Shown piece after piece: positions 7,703 to 17,103 of a DNA stretch of 24,969 bases. The DNA is taken from contig DFIB01000007.1 in the NCBI GenBank assembly GCA_002371375.1, positions 1 to 24,969 on the forward strand. The letters run 5' to 3'. Numbering within the stretch: position 1 is the first letter of the stretch; every line of letters begins with the position of its first letter. Under the pieces are notes generated by a model. It worked only from the letters and a program-made list of their open reading frames with translations, was not told the origin of the DNA and did not search any database. Made by a program: the position numbers and the translations under genes. The stretch comes from Mageeibacillus sp. UBA3708 (GTDB lineage: Bacteria; Bacillota; Clostridia; Saccharofermentanales; Saccharofermentanaceae).

Positions 7703-9913
7703 ATGTACAGTCTTACCAAGTATGCAAGGAATCTCAGTGATATTGCCGTAGCCGAGAATTCGTTATCGCTCGGACTTACACTGACCGAATTCGCCGAGAG
7801 TCCTTTGACCGAGAACGGCCGTGACAACGGAAGGATAAAAGTCGATATCAGCTCACCTCAATCGGGAATAATCAAGATCAATGCCCGCGTCAGATATACC
7901 GGCAAAGACAGTACTCAGGTAATCAGTACGAGGCCGTCCGGAAGCGGCATCGTTGATGAAGACGATAACTACACGATATTCAAGACAGGAATGCTCGAAG
8001 CGAGGATCGCCAAGACGGGAGCATTCAGGATCGTCTTCTATTACTGCGGCAATCCCATAACAGCCACTTCACTCAATTCTTTCTTCAACACCAGGAGACC
8101 GGAAGAATACACAGGCGCCTGCCTTGATATTGCCCCCGGCGAATCGTGCTTCGGTCTCGGCGGCGGCGGAAGCGTCGAACTGATGGGGCGCAAGGAAGAG
8201 ACAAACAACACCAACGAGAGTGCGGCGTTTAACAAGATACCTTTCTTCGTATCATCAAGAGGATACGGTGTATTCGTTAATTCCTACGGCTCGGTCAAAT
8301 TCGATTTCGCGTCGCAGAGCGGAGCTATCGCTTTCTCGCAGGAAGGGGAAGCGCTGGAATTCTACCTTTTCGCCGGTAATACGGCAATGGATGTCATATC
8401 GGCCTATACGGGACTGCTCGGGAGGGATACGACGAACAATCCCATTTGCGAGGGGCTGTCACTGAATTATTCGGGCAGCTTCGATTACACCGAAGAGAGC
8501 ATCCTGGCTGACCTCCATCAGGCTTCAGACTACGGGATTACGATCTCGGAGATATGGCTCGGCCACGGGTACCTCCCCAAGCACCTGAAGACAGGCTATT
8601 CATGGGATCTTACAAGGTTCCCGGATCCTGCCAAGTTCATAAGGAAGCTCCATGACAAGGGCATCAGGGTCGGTATAGCTTTGTCACCTTATATATCAGA
8701 CACTGTTCCCGAGTACATCGAGTGTGTTGATAACGATTATCTCGTCAAGGATGACAACGGTATTCCCGTCCTCGCTGATTACGAAGGCGGCTCCATGGGA
8801 ATCGTCAATGTTTTGAACCAGTCTGCAAGGAACTGGCTGGGACTGAAGTTCGACTCGGTGCTTCATACGGGGATCGATCTCGTGGAGGCTGATTTCAAAT
8901 ACGAGATACTCAACGTTCCGGGCAAGCCCGTATCCTTCTATAATTATTTTGCCGTTGCTTTCAACAGTATCGTGAAGGACTGCGCATCCCGCTGCATAGG
9001 ATCTGACAACGACTCGATAATAAGGAACAGCACAGGTGCAGGCGATCTCATATCACCTTACCGCAACATATACATGAACAAGAATACCGCAAGCTACAGC
9101 AGCCTTGCATGCGCTGTCAACAACGCGATGTCCTACGGAATGACTGGTCTTGGCATAATAAACATGGATGTTCCCTCGATCGCCACTTCGTCTCCCACTC
9201 TCTATACGAGATGGGCTCAGCTGGCCATGCTCATGCCTCATTTCAGACTTCCCGTACCGTTCTGCAAAGACTCGGATATGCTGGTCAATCTCAAGCTGGC
9301 ATCCAATGTAAGATACGGCATCCTGGCATATTTGGAATCATGCTGCATGGAATCGTCGGCCTACGGTACGCCCGTCATCAGACCGATGCAGGTGGAATTC
9401 GCTTCAGACAAGCTCGCATACAAGTGTCCCAACCAGTTCATGCTCGGACCGTCACTTCTCGTATGTCCCGTATTCTCCGGTGCAGGCAATGTTAGCTTCT
9501 ATGTACCTTCCGGCGTATGGACGAACCTTCTGACAAGAGAGAAGGTATCAGGCCCGAGGATAGTCTCCCGCAAGACGGATTCCGGCGAGATTCCCCTCTA
9601 TGTGAGACCTAATTCCATCCTGACATCACACTCGGGTGACACGATAACATTCTCCTGCTTCGAGCTGGCAGAAGGCAACGTTGCCGCAGCGGAGATCTTC
9701 GGTCAGAACAAGACCGCTTCAGGCATTATTAATGTCCTCAAGCATGATGGAAGGATAACCGTAAAGACGGAAGGGTTCGGAAGGGCAACCAAGAGGATCA
9801 TCCTCACGGGCATTACTAATGTTGCAGGTGTGTCGGAAGGATTTCCCGATATCGACCAGTACGGAACAACTGTCGAATTCGCATCAAACGAACTGATCGT
9901 CACTCTGGGATAA
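7703..9913 (+). CDS. GH31 family alpha-glycosidase-like protein with altered active site
   Basis: The 736-residue protein follows the YicI-type layout of glycoside hydrolase family 31: an N-terminal beta domain with an F-G-L-G-G-G-G segment, a TIM barrel (SEIWLGHGY, then GYSWD, FPDPAKFIRKLHDKGIRVG, SPYIS) and C-terminal beta domains. The nucleophile strand is VEADFKYE, with D397 in the nucleophile position, although the usual D-F-G-E is D-F-K-Y-E. The W-x-G-D segment with the acid/base Asp reads YMNKN (457-461), and the H-D-I-G-G-F segment reads MDVPSI. Catalysis by the classic mechanism is therefore doubtful. The start at 7703 has GGAGGTG five to six bases upstream; an ATG at 7676 is less likely. 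No signal peptide is seen, so it is probably cytoplasmic. It ends 12 bases from the convergent hydrolase stop. Confidence 0.8.
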   Translation: MYSLTKYARNLSDIAVAENSLSLGLTLTEFAESPLTENGRDNGRIKVDISSPQSGIIKINARVRYTGKDSTQVISTRPSGSGIVDEDDNYTIFKTGMLEARIAKTGAFRIVFYYCGNPITATSLNSFFNTRRPEEYTGACLDIAPGESCFGLGGGGSVELMGRKEETNNTNESAAFNKIPFFVSSRGYGVFVNSYGSVKFDFASQSGAIAFSQEGEALEFYLFAGNTAMDVISAYTGLLGRDTTNNPICEGLSLNYSGSFDYTEESILADLHQASDYGITISEIWLGHGYLPKHLKTGYSWDLTRFPDPAKFIRKLHDKGIRVGIALSPYISDTVPEYIECVDNDYLVKDDNGIPVLADYEGGSMGIVNVLNQSARNWLGLKFDSVLHTGIDLVEADFKYEILNVPGKPVSFYNYFAVAFNSIVKDCASRCIGSDNDSIIRNSTGAGDLISPYRNIYMNKNTASYSSLACAVNNAMSYGMTGLGIINMDVPSIATSSPTLYTRWAQLAMLMPHFRLPVPFCKDSDMLVNLKLASNVRYGILAYLESCCMESSAYGTPVIRPMQVEFASDKLAYKCPNQFMLGPSLLVCPVFSGAGNVSFYVPSGVWTNLLTREKVSGPRIVSRKTDSGEIPLYVRPNSILTSHSGDTITFSCFELAEGNVAAAEIFGQNKTASGIINVLKHDGRITVKTEGFGRATKRIILTGITNVAGVSEGFPDIDQYGTTVEFASNELIVTLG

Positions 9914-9925
9914 GATACCGTATTC

Positions 9926-10867
9926 TTATTCGATTCCCGAGAAGAATTCGTCTATATCCTTGAAATACTCACCTCTTACCGGCTCGTGCTGTATCTCATG
10001 ACGGTACGGGCCGTATGATTTTGCCTTGACAGTCACGCCCCTGTCCTCCATGGCAGCGATAACCTTGCGGACACCCTCACCATAAGAACCCACCGGGTCT
10101 TCTTCGCCGTAAGTAAACATGATGGGACGCAGCGAGAGATTGTTATAGACCTCATCACTCTGAATAAACGCAACGAGCGTGAACAGATCGTAGAATCCTT
10201 TGCCGGTAAAGGTGAATCCCAGCATATCATCAGCCATATATATGTCTATCTCGTGCGGGTCGGAAGATATCCAGTCGAAAGGCGTTCTCGCCTTCTTGAT
10301 CCTCTTGTTGTAACTCCCGAAAGCGGCAGCATTCACAAGCCTTGCCGGCTTCCTGCGCCTTGCAAGCTTAGCAAGGAACTTGGCAAATCCCACCGCCGGA
10401 TTAGGTCCCATGGTGGATGATATGAGATATCCGTCGAATGCCGTGCTGCAACTGGGCAGCGAATACATCGCCCTGACGATGAACGAACCCATTGAATGAC
10501 CGTACAGAAAGTACTTAAGGTCATCACCGAATCTCTTCTTAGCCTCGTTATGCATCTTCATCTCATCTGCGATGGTCTTGAATATCGCGCCTTTCTCAGC
10601 CCCGAAATACCCGAGCGGCATATTGTTGTCCTTGTTGAGTTCATATGTTCCGCCGTGGCCCAGCATATCCATGCCGCATACATGCCAGCCGCATCCGTTG
10701 AGATACTCGATCATCTCTTCATAACGCCCTATGTATTCGGCCATACCATGGCATATCTGGATCACTCCTTTGGGACTGCCGCTCTCAGTAGGATAGAAAT
10801 ACCCTCTTATTCTGTTGGCATCACCTATAGAAGCAGGAAAAGTGATATTCTCTTTCTTAATGCTCAT
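9926..10867 (-). CDS. Alpha/beta hydrolase, monoacylglycerol lipase or lysophospholipase type
   Basis: This is a serine hydrolase of 313 residues. HGMAEY (40-45) forms the oxyanion region, GHSMG (123-127) holds the nucleophile S125, and the acid and base are likely D257 (GEEDPVG) and H290 (YRHEIQHE). The HGMAEY and GHSMG combination is that of the PldB/monoglyceride lipase group. A cap region lies at about 145-235. The ATG at 10867 overlaps the stop of the yugP-like gene by four bases (ATGA) and has GGGAG upstream; a longer reading would run deep into the upstream gene. No signal peptide is visible. It is the last gene of the yfhO-yugP unit. The substrate cannot be told from the sequence. Confidence 0.88.
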   Translation of the reverse strand: MSIKKENITFPASIGDANRIRGYFYPTESGSPKGVIQICHGMAEYIGRYEEMIEYLNGCGWHVCGMDMLGHGGTYELNKDNNMPLGYFGAEKGAIFKTIADEMKMHNEAKKRFGDDLKYFLYGHSMGSFIVRAMYSLPSCSTAFDGYLISSTMGPNPAVGFAKFLAKLARRRKPARLVNAAAFGSYNKRIKKARTPFDWISSDPHEIDIYMADDMLGFTFTGKGFYDLFTLVAFIQSDEVYNNLSLRPIMFTYGEEDPVGSYGEGVRKVIAAMEDRGVTVKAKSYGPYRHEIQHEPVRGEYFKDIDEFFSGIE

Positions 10868-11583
10868 CTTCTTCTCCCTCTCATAGCAAGCAATCTGATC
10901 AATGTCAATGCAGAGCTTGCAAGGGCAATTGCATAAGTGTCTCCTGCCGCCCAAAGAACTTTTTTGGCTGCCGCAAGCTGGTCACCCGTAGCCCATCCGA
11001 ACTGCTGCATAGCTTTCCAGCCGCGTCTGCTCGCATCCCGTTCGATCCATAAAGTAACGACGTAAAACAGAACTGCCACGCTGTACATAACAATACCGAT
11101 CGTTGAGATCGTATAGCCGAGATTGCTGTATCTGTACCTGCTCGCCATATATGTTATCATGACGCCTATTATCGTGACGTATACACCGAGTCTTGAACAG
11201 ATATTGACTGCAGGTGCAAGGAATTGTCTTACTCTGTAAGCTCCCATGCCCGATGCATCCTGAAGAGCATGACCCGCCTCATGAGCTGCTATCGCGACTG
11301 CAGTGATCGAATTCTGCCCGTATGTCGTATTCGACAGGCTTATTGTGCCTTCTTTGGAGTTGTAGCAATCTGTAAGCTCACCGTCAATGTGTTTGATGAC
11401 AATCCCTCCGGCATCATTCTCCCTGAGCATCTGGGCAACCGCCTCATTGGAAGTGATCCCGCTCGATATCATGACCTTTGAATACTTAGACACAAGGCTC
11501 TTAAGCCTTCCCTGCACCGCAAGACTGATAACAAACAATACGATCATCAGAATGTAGAAAAAATAATCACCAAGATAGTACAT
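10864..11583 (-). CDS. YugP-type zinc metallopeptidase, membrane bound
   Basis: The 239-residue protein matches the neutral zinc metallopeptidase family represented by Bacillus YugP. A membrane helix at about 6-24 is followed by a soluble part with HEAGH (101-105), which gives the two zinc histidines and the catalytic Glu. Two or three hydrophobic helices (about 130-185) and a further helical tail follow. The segment NSITAVAIAAHEAGHALQDA is typical of the family. The start has a G-rich ribosome binding site (AAGGGGG). It begins 28 bases after yfhO and overlaps the downstream hydrolase by four bases. Substrates of the family are not known to me. Confidence 0.88.
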   Translation of the reverse strand: MYYLGDYFFYILMIVLFVISLAVQGRLKSLVSKYSKVMISSGITSNEAVAQMLRENDAGGIVIKHIDGELTDCYNSKEGTISLSNTTYGQNSITAVAIAAHEAGHALQDASGMGAYRVRQFLAPAVNICSRLGVYVTIIGVMITYMASRYRYSNLGYTISTIGIVMYSVAVLFYVVTLWIERDASRRGWKAMQQFGWATGDQLAAAKKVLWAAGDTYAIALASSALTLIRLLAMRGRRR

Positions 11584-11611
11584 ACTATACCCCCTTATTC
11601 ATATATACGGA

Positions 11612-14500
11612 TTATACCACCGTCTTTTTCTTCCTGTCGATCAATGCGAAAACAACCATTCCGATAAGTCCCGCCGCCGATATTACGGCACCGCCCTTAA
11701 ATCCCGGAGCGATAAAGCTGAGTTCGCATGTGTGACTTCCGGAAGGAACTTCAAAAGCTACAAAAGCACCCTGATAAGGAACTATCTGAGCCTCCTTCCC
11801 GTCGATCTTAAGCGTCCATCCCTCCTCGTACGGAACAGTCGTTATTACCATCTCATTATCTTTGATATCGGCCGTGAGATTGACATATCCGTCAACAGCC
11901 TCATTTACAACAACCTCATCCCTGTTTATCATATCGAACTGCCTGCCGAATATTTCATAATCAAGATAGCCGAATCCGGCATCGAGATATGTGAACTTAT
12001 CATCTTCTGATGTGATAGTAACCTTGATCTCATCCCCTTTATCGAACGAACCGAGTCTCATAACCTGTGAGAAATAAGTACCTGAAGACGCATGACTCAT
12101 AAAGACGTCATTTACATAAACACTCATCTCTCCTGTTGTGGCAGGAGCGGTCAGATTGAAATAGATATCACCTGTAACAGGAGCTGTTGTCTTGTATTCG
12201 ATGTAGATCGGTATATTCTCATTATTCCTGTGATATGTAACAGCATTCTCCGCTGCCTCAGCAGCTGCAAGATCTTCCTGTCCCAGCCTGTCGCGGTCAA
12301 AGTTCTCATTATCCTGAGCTTTACTTGCCTCTTCGGATGAAGCTGAGGAAGACGGATCATTCTTCGCCTTGTATGCCACCATTGTCATGAGATCGGAATT
12401 AACCGTCATACCGTTCGTTACAACAGGCCCTTCAACAGCTTCTGAAGGGATCGTAATGAAATAGTCCTCGGTAAAATAATCAGGGAACATTGATCTGTAC
12501 CATCTGTTACGGAATGCAAAGTAGTCCTTATTCTTTGCAGTCTTCTCAAGTTCATAGTAATCAAAATCCATAGCTTTCTTATCGGCAGCGAATGCCAGAG
12601 GAAGAACATACTTATTCGCATAGAATTTGTATCCTATGTCATACTGATCGTCATTAACAAATACTGCATTTGTATAATCCCTCATCGTGGTCATGGCTCC
12701 GATCGAGAAGAACGCGTCACTGTCCGATGCGCAGTAGGTATAACTCTCGGCAAAGTAATTATAGTTAACAGGGTAACCCAGCTGCTTGATAAATCTGTGA
12801 AGAGATTTATTGGAACTTGAATTGAAGAAAGTCATCCCGTGGAATCCGCCGAACATGTTGGGATGCTCAATGATATAGTTTGACTTCACATAAGAAGTAA
12901 TAAGCTCATCCTCCGCCCTGAACGCCCTGTTCTTCTGCGCCGTCAGATAGCCTACCTCCTTAAGATCCTTCATGGCCATGATCGAATCTCTGTACTGCTC
13001 CGCACTTCCGTTATAGAGCGTAAGCGCCGAGACATCAGTCGCGAGCAGGGGCTGAACATATACAGACTCAAAGCATACGACGATCGCCAGCAGCAGCGGC
13101 ATTATCTTAGGCATATCGGCGAAGGCCGGCGACCAGTCATTCTTATTCATGAATATCAGCAGGACAAAGATAGAGACTATCAGCGCCAGGTTTGCTATGA
13201 ATATCTTGTCGCTCTTCATATTGCCGAAGCTCTGCGCCACGAACAGCCATCCGAGAACAATCCCCATACTGATGAGGAACTCTTTCCGGGTGACTTTGGA
13301 TATTCCCTCGTAGGCTTTGGCGGCAATGATAAAGAACAGCGGCATGAACACAAAGCTGTGTCTGTGCCAGAACCAGTTGGGCGCATCGAAAGCCTGCCAT
13401 GCCACATCTATCCAGTATATGGCCGTGGACAGATATACTCCCGCGAGGCAGAGAAGATATCTTATCTTGTCTTTCCTGTCGAAAGCTTTGCTCACAAAGA
13501 ATATGACCATCAGTATCGTAATGAGGAGTCCGCAGAACAGGAACGGGAGATTGGCGGGCATTACATCACCGAATTCTCCGTCTATACCCTCAAAGAAATG
13601 ATCCAGCATATCTTTGGCATTATACATAATGAAGTGTTCGTTAGGCTTGCTCACGGTGGGATCGGCATTCCTCAAAGTAGCAAGCGCCACGGGCACGAGG
13701 ATCACACACATGATCATGGCATCGAGAACAGCGATCACGATGAACCTGACAATCTTCCTTACAGCTTTTCTGATGTCCTTATACTCACCGAGGCTACCCA
13801 TCCTGACAAGCAGGTAGATGAAGGTGAATACGCCGACCATGTATGCTATGTAATAGTTGGACAGGAACAAAACCGGGAGCGTAAATATGAGTCCGAGCTT
13901 CCTGTCTTCCCTGATGAACTTCTCGGTAAAGAACAGTATAAGCGGCAGGAGCATATATCCGTCGAGCCACATGATCGAGAAGAGGAATGCCGTCGAATAT
14001 GAAGTGAATGAATACATTACCCCGAACAGAGCAGGCCACAGGCACTTCTTATCCTTTGCATAAAACGACATGAACATGCACATAAATGCCGAGGCAAAGC
14101 TCATCTTGAGGATCATAAGGAACAGCACAAAACCGTCTATAAATGACGCATCAAAAAAAGCAAACAGCAGATTGAAGGGGCTTGACAGATAATAGCCGAA
14201 CATCGACATGTAGTTGCCGCCGAGACCCTGGTCGAAAGAATACATCAGATGCGACAGGAAGCTTGCGCTGCCGGCATCCGCTCCCATCCTGTTGCGGTAC
14301 ATCGCAAGGAACGGAGCATACTGGGCAGTCAGATCGCTGATGCTCGTCGAATACACGCCGAAAGGATATTTCTGACAGATGACCGAGAGGAAGAGATAGA
14401 ATATCATAGTCGCAAAGAAAGCGATAAACGGTCTGTAATCAATTGAAGGCCGCTTGAGTGAGATACCTTTCCGGCTCTTAAGTGATGATATTTCCTGCAT
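11612..14500 (-). CDS. yfhO: YfhO family membrane glycosyltransferase
   Basis: The 962-residue product has a short cytoplasmic N-terminus, about a dozen membrane helices (residues 25 to about 480), a large extracellular beta-rich region and a last membrane helix before a Lys-rich end. The first outer loop has TSISDLTAQYAPF, the acidic motif expected in the catalytic loop of YfhO/GT-C proteins. In Bacillus, YfhO uses the lipid-linked GlcNAc made by CsbB to decorate lipoteichoic acid. A csbB-like gene is divergent from it here, which supports the same pairing. GGGAG lies eight bases before the ATG. It heads the yfhO-yugP-hydrolase unit. The acceptor polymer is unknown. Confidence 0.88.
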   Translation of the reverse strand: MQEISSLKSRKGISLKRPSIDYRPFIAFFATMIFYLFLSVICQKYPFGVYSTSISDLTAQYAPFLAMYRNRMGADAGSASFLSHLMYSFDQGLGGNYMSMFGYYLSSPFNLLFAFFDASFIDGFVLFLMILKMSFASAFMCMFMSFYAKDKKCLWPALFGVMYSFTSYSTAFLFSIMWLDGYMLLPLILFFTEKFIREDRKLGLIFTLPVLFLSNYYIAYMVGVFTFIYLLVRMGSLGEYKDIRKAVRKIVRFIVIAVLDAMIMCVILVPVALATLRNADPTVSKPNEHFIMYNAKDMLDHFFEGIDGEFGDVMPANLPFLFCGLLITILMVIFFVSKAFDRKDKIRYLLCLAGVYLSTAIYWIDVAWQAFDAPNWFWHRHSFVFMPLFFIIAAKAYEGISKVTRKEFLISMGIVLGWLFVAQSFGNMKSDKIFIANLALIVSIFVLLIFMNKNDWSPAFADMPKIMPLLLAIVVCFESVYVQPLLATDVSALTLYNGSAEQYRDSIMAMKDLKEVGYLTAQKNRAFRAEDELITSYVKSNYIIEHPNMFGGFHGMTFFNSSSNKSLHRFIKQLGYPVNYNYFAESYTYCASDSDAFFSIGAMTTMRDYTNAVFVNDDQYDIGYKFYANKYVLPLAFAADKKAMDFDYYELEKTAKNKDYFAFRNRWYRSMFPDYFTEDYFITIPSEAVEGPVVTNGMTVNSDLMTMVAYKAKNDPSSSASSEEASKAQDNENFDRDRLGQEDLAAAEAAENAVTYHRNNENIPIYIEYKTTAPVTGDIYFNLTAPATTGEMSVYVNDVFMSHASSGTYFSQVMRLGSFDKGDEIKVTITSEDDKFTYLDAGFGYLDYEIFGRQFDMINRDEVVVNEAVDGYVNLTADIKDNEMVITTVPYEEGWTLKIDGKEAQIVPYQGAFVAFEVPSGSHTCELSFIAPGFKGGAVISAAGLIGMVVFALIDRKKKTVV

Positions 14501-14534
14501 CTGATAAAACTCCCTGAATTTGCTCTGTTTTTAG

Positions 14535-14542
14535 ATTATAAT
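14535..14542. promoter_or_regulatory. Overlapping divergent -10 elements for yfhO and the csbB-like gene
   Basis: ATTATAAT gives TATAAT on both strands: 14540-14535 for yfhO and 14537-14542 for the csbB-like gene. On the minus strand GTGAAA lies 17 bases upstream as a possible -35; on the plus strand the -35 is weak. Each -10 is 35-37 bases before its ATG. Only one polymerase could occupy the site at a time. Confidence 0.6.
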
Positions 14543-14578
14543 ATATTAGTAGTCGTTTTTCACTTATTTGGAGGTTTT

Positions 14579-15541
14579 ATGTTGATCAGTTTGATTATCC
14601 CTTGTTATAACGAAGAGCAGGCTCTTCCCTTCCTCTATCAGGCTCTTTGCGAACTCCGCAGCGGTCTTACCGGAACAGGCAAGAGCTTTGAATTCATTTT
14701 TGTGAATGACGGAAGTTCTGACAGGACTAAGGATGTGATCAAGGAATATGCGAAGAGCGACAGTGATGTGAGGTATGTATTCTTCTCGAGGAATTTCGGC
14801 AAGGAGGCTGCGATGTATGCCGGTCTTGAGGCGTCGAAGGGTGATTACGTGGCCATCCTCGATGCCGATATGCAGGATCCGCCGTCACTCATTCCCGAGA
14901 TGATCAGAGCCCTTGATAACGACGAATGCGATATCGTGGCAGCAAGAAGAGTTACCCGCAAGGGTGAACCGAAGATAAGGAGCTTCTTTGCGAGGAGATT
15001 CTACAAGCTGATCAACCGCATGATCGAAGTCGAGATCGCGGATGGTGCCAGGGACTTCAGACTTATGAGGCGCGTTGTTGTGGATGCGATCCTCCAGCTG
15101 TCCGAACGCCAGAGGTTTTCGAAGGGCATTTTCGCCTGGGTGGGATTCAGGACCAAGTGGGTCGAGCACGTCAATGTGGAGAGAGTCGCAGGAGAGACAA
15201 AGTGGAGCTTCTGGAAGCTGTTCAAGTACGCGATCGACGGTATCATTGCTTTCACCACCGCACCTTTGAGACTTGCCACGATCGCGGGATTCGCATCCGC
15301 CCTTGCCGCTTTCGGATATATGGTCTATTACTTCATCAGAGCCGTCATCCTGAAGATCTACAACGACGTTCCCGGATATCCCTCACTGCTCTGCTTCATC
15401 CTGTTCATCGGAGGACTAATCCTTATGGCTTTGGGCGTTCTCGGCGAATATATAGGACGTACGTATATCGAGGTCAAGGGACGGCCGATCTACATCAAAG
15501 CAGAGGACGAGAACAGCCTCAGGTCTTCCCGAGATACTTGA
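14579..15541 (+). CDS. csbB: CsbB/GtrB-like polyprenyl-phosphate glycosyltransferase
   Basis: A family 2 glycosyltransferase that moves a sugar from a nucleotide donor to undecaprenyl phosphate on the inner face of the membrane. LISLIIPCYNEE starts the fold, FVNDGSSDRT (residues 40-50) binds the nucleotide, DADMQDPP near 100 holds the D-x-D metal site, and the segment SERQRFSKG corresponds to the family's acceptor motif. Two membrane helices (about 228-255 and 265-290) and a short basic tail end the 320 residues. GGAGG lies four bases before the ATG. Divergence from yfhO is the partner arrangement expected from Bacillus csbB-yfhO. The donor sugar (GlcNAc or glucose) cannot be read from the sequence. 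The last 23 bases overlap the convergent gene. Confidence 0.88.
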   Translation: MLISLIIPCYNEEQALPFLYQALCELRSGLTGTGKSFEFIFVNDGSSDRTKDVIKEYAKSDSDVRYVFFSRNFGKEAAMYAGLEASKGDYVAILDADMQDPPSLIPEMIRALDNDECDIVAARRVTRKGEPKIRSFFARRFYKLINRMIEVEIADGARDFRLMRRVVVDAILQLSERQRFSKGIFAWVGFRTKWVEHVNVERVAGETKWSFWKLFKYAIDGIIAFTTAPLRLATIAGFASALAAFGYMVYYFIRAVILKIYNDVPGYPSLLCFILFIGGLILMALGVLGEYIGRTYIEVKGRPIYIKAEDENSLRSSRDT

Positions 15542-17084
15542 AGAACAGCGTATCCTGCGGGTTCTCTGAGAAGAACTGGTCGGATATCTTCTCCGTATAG
15601 TACGGAGTTGCCTGATTGCCAAACGATACTATGTGATTCTCAGGTCTGTCATCGCTCATGAATGTTCCCGGAATTATTACCGACAGCATGAAGTAGGTTA
15701 CATATGCCATTCCCACAAGGACGACTGACAGGGCCGCAAGCTTAAGATTTGCGGCAACACCTTTGCGCTTCTTATTCTTCTTTGCAAGCATTGTGTCCTC
15801 CTCGGAATAATCGGATACAAGCTTAACGAGGAATACGGCGAGGATAAAGAGTCCCGGCATCGAAGCCCTCATTGTGAAGTCATTGCTTTCGGTGATCTTG
15901 TAGAGCGGGCACAGCAGCAGAAGTATGATCGCGCCCCAGAACATGGGGTCCTTCCGCCTCTTGCTGAAGACAAGTGCCGCGACCGGCATCACCTCAACGG
16001 CGAGCAGGATAAGGTAAGCAGGAATAAATCTTCCTATGCTGCCGTAGTACTCCCACGTGAATCCGCGGTCTGCGGCAGAATCGGCCTTGGCCATGTAGAA
16101 CGCCCCGTAGATGATCAGTATGATTACCGGCATTACGATGTTACAGGGACTTAAGATATTGCGGATGTTCCTGCGCCTGTCACCCGTACGGTACTTGCCG
16201 TTGAACAACTGCACGATACACGGAACGATCATTCCGAAGGTCGCCCACGGCGAATATGCGAACATCAGAGAACCGATAAGCCCCGTGCTCCTGTTGTTCC
16301 GCGCTGTAAGCAGCAGAATGATTATCAGATAGCAAGGGATCGCCTGGTGATACACGTTCTCCAGATTATTGAAATTGCTGACAAATGACATGTGCGGAAC
16401 ACATCCGTCAACCCACATCCACTGCTCGTCTATGTTAAGCCAGATCTGGTTGATGTAGTACGGAATCACATCCAGACCCGAGAAACAGAGCAGTACAAAC
16501 ATGGATGCGTAAGAGTTCCTTCTGACATATATCGATATTCCGATGATGATCAGAACGATACCGAGACTGTTCCACAGAATGAGGAAAACATTAGCTGCCG
16601 TAAATCCGAACAGTTTGCCGGTCAGAGCCGCCGGCAACCAGTATGTAAAGTAATAGATGAAGCCCTGCGGAGCCTGCGAAGTGATCATCTGACGCACATC
16701 AGGATTCATCTGCGTCTCGGGCTGATATATCACCGGCCATTTGTAATTAATGAGGTCATTGAGGATGGCTCTCCTGAAAGCATGATCATAAGTGGTCCAC
16801 ACAAGTTCACCCACACCGGTAAGCACCGTAACGCAAATGGCAAAGATCGAAGCAATGACTATGAACTTCACCGGAATGATGACACAGTCCTCAGTAAGAG
16901 ATCTGTCAGGAGCCTTGTCACTGTCCCTGAATGCCAGATATCCTACCAGACAGGCAATGACCACACACGCTATTGCAACCGGTATCTTAAGATACCCGGC
17001 AAAAAAGATAAGCACGGGAAGCATGAGATACGCCACCGCCACCGCGAAAAAAGACCTGTAGTTAACTTTGACCGACTTATTCAT
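15519..17084 (-). CDS. Multi-pass membrane protein, possible GT-C type glycosyltransferase
   Basis: This 521-residue protein has around ten to twelve membrane helices. After the third helix an outer loop reads TTYDHAFRRAILND (97-110) followed by NYKWPVIY (113-120). An acidic residue in this first large loop and the DL-x4-WP pattern resemble GT-C sugar transferases that use lipid-linked donors. I do not recognise a precise family. The ATG at 17084 is preceded by GGTGAGGTG; a TTG at 17102 would precede that site and is rejected. The 3' end overlaps the csbB-like gene by 23 bases on the opposite strand. The promoter lies under a palindrome shared with the divergent rrf2 gene. Work on surface glycans is inferred from the motif and the neighbours. 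Confidence 0.65.
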   Translation of the reverse strand: MNKSVKVNYRSFFAVAVAYLMLPVLIFFAGYLKIPVAIACVVIACLVGYLAFRDSDKAPDRSLTEDCVIIPVKFIVIASIFAICVTVLTGVGELVWTTYDHAFRRAILNDLINYKWPVIYQPETQMNPDVRQMITSQAPQGFIYYFTYWLPAALTGKLFGFTAANVFLILWNSLGIVLIIIGISIYVRRNSYASMFVLLCFSGLDVIPYYINQIWLNIDEQWMWVDGCVPHMSFVSNFNNLENVYHQAIPCYLIIILLLTARNNRSTGLIGSLMFAYSPWATFGMIVPCIVQLFNGKYRTGDRRRNIRNILSPCNIVMPVIILIIYGAFYMAKADSAADRGFTWEYYGSIGRFIPAYLILLAVEVMPVAALVFSKRRKDPMFWGAIILLLLCPLYKITESNDFTMRASMPGLFILAVFLVKLVSDYSEEDTMLAKKNKKRKGVAANLKLAALSVVLVGMAYVTYFMLSVIIPGTFMSDDRPENHIVSFGNQATPYYTEKISDQFFSENPQDTLFFKYLGKT

Positions 17085-17103
17085 ATACACCTCACCTGAC
17101 AAG

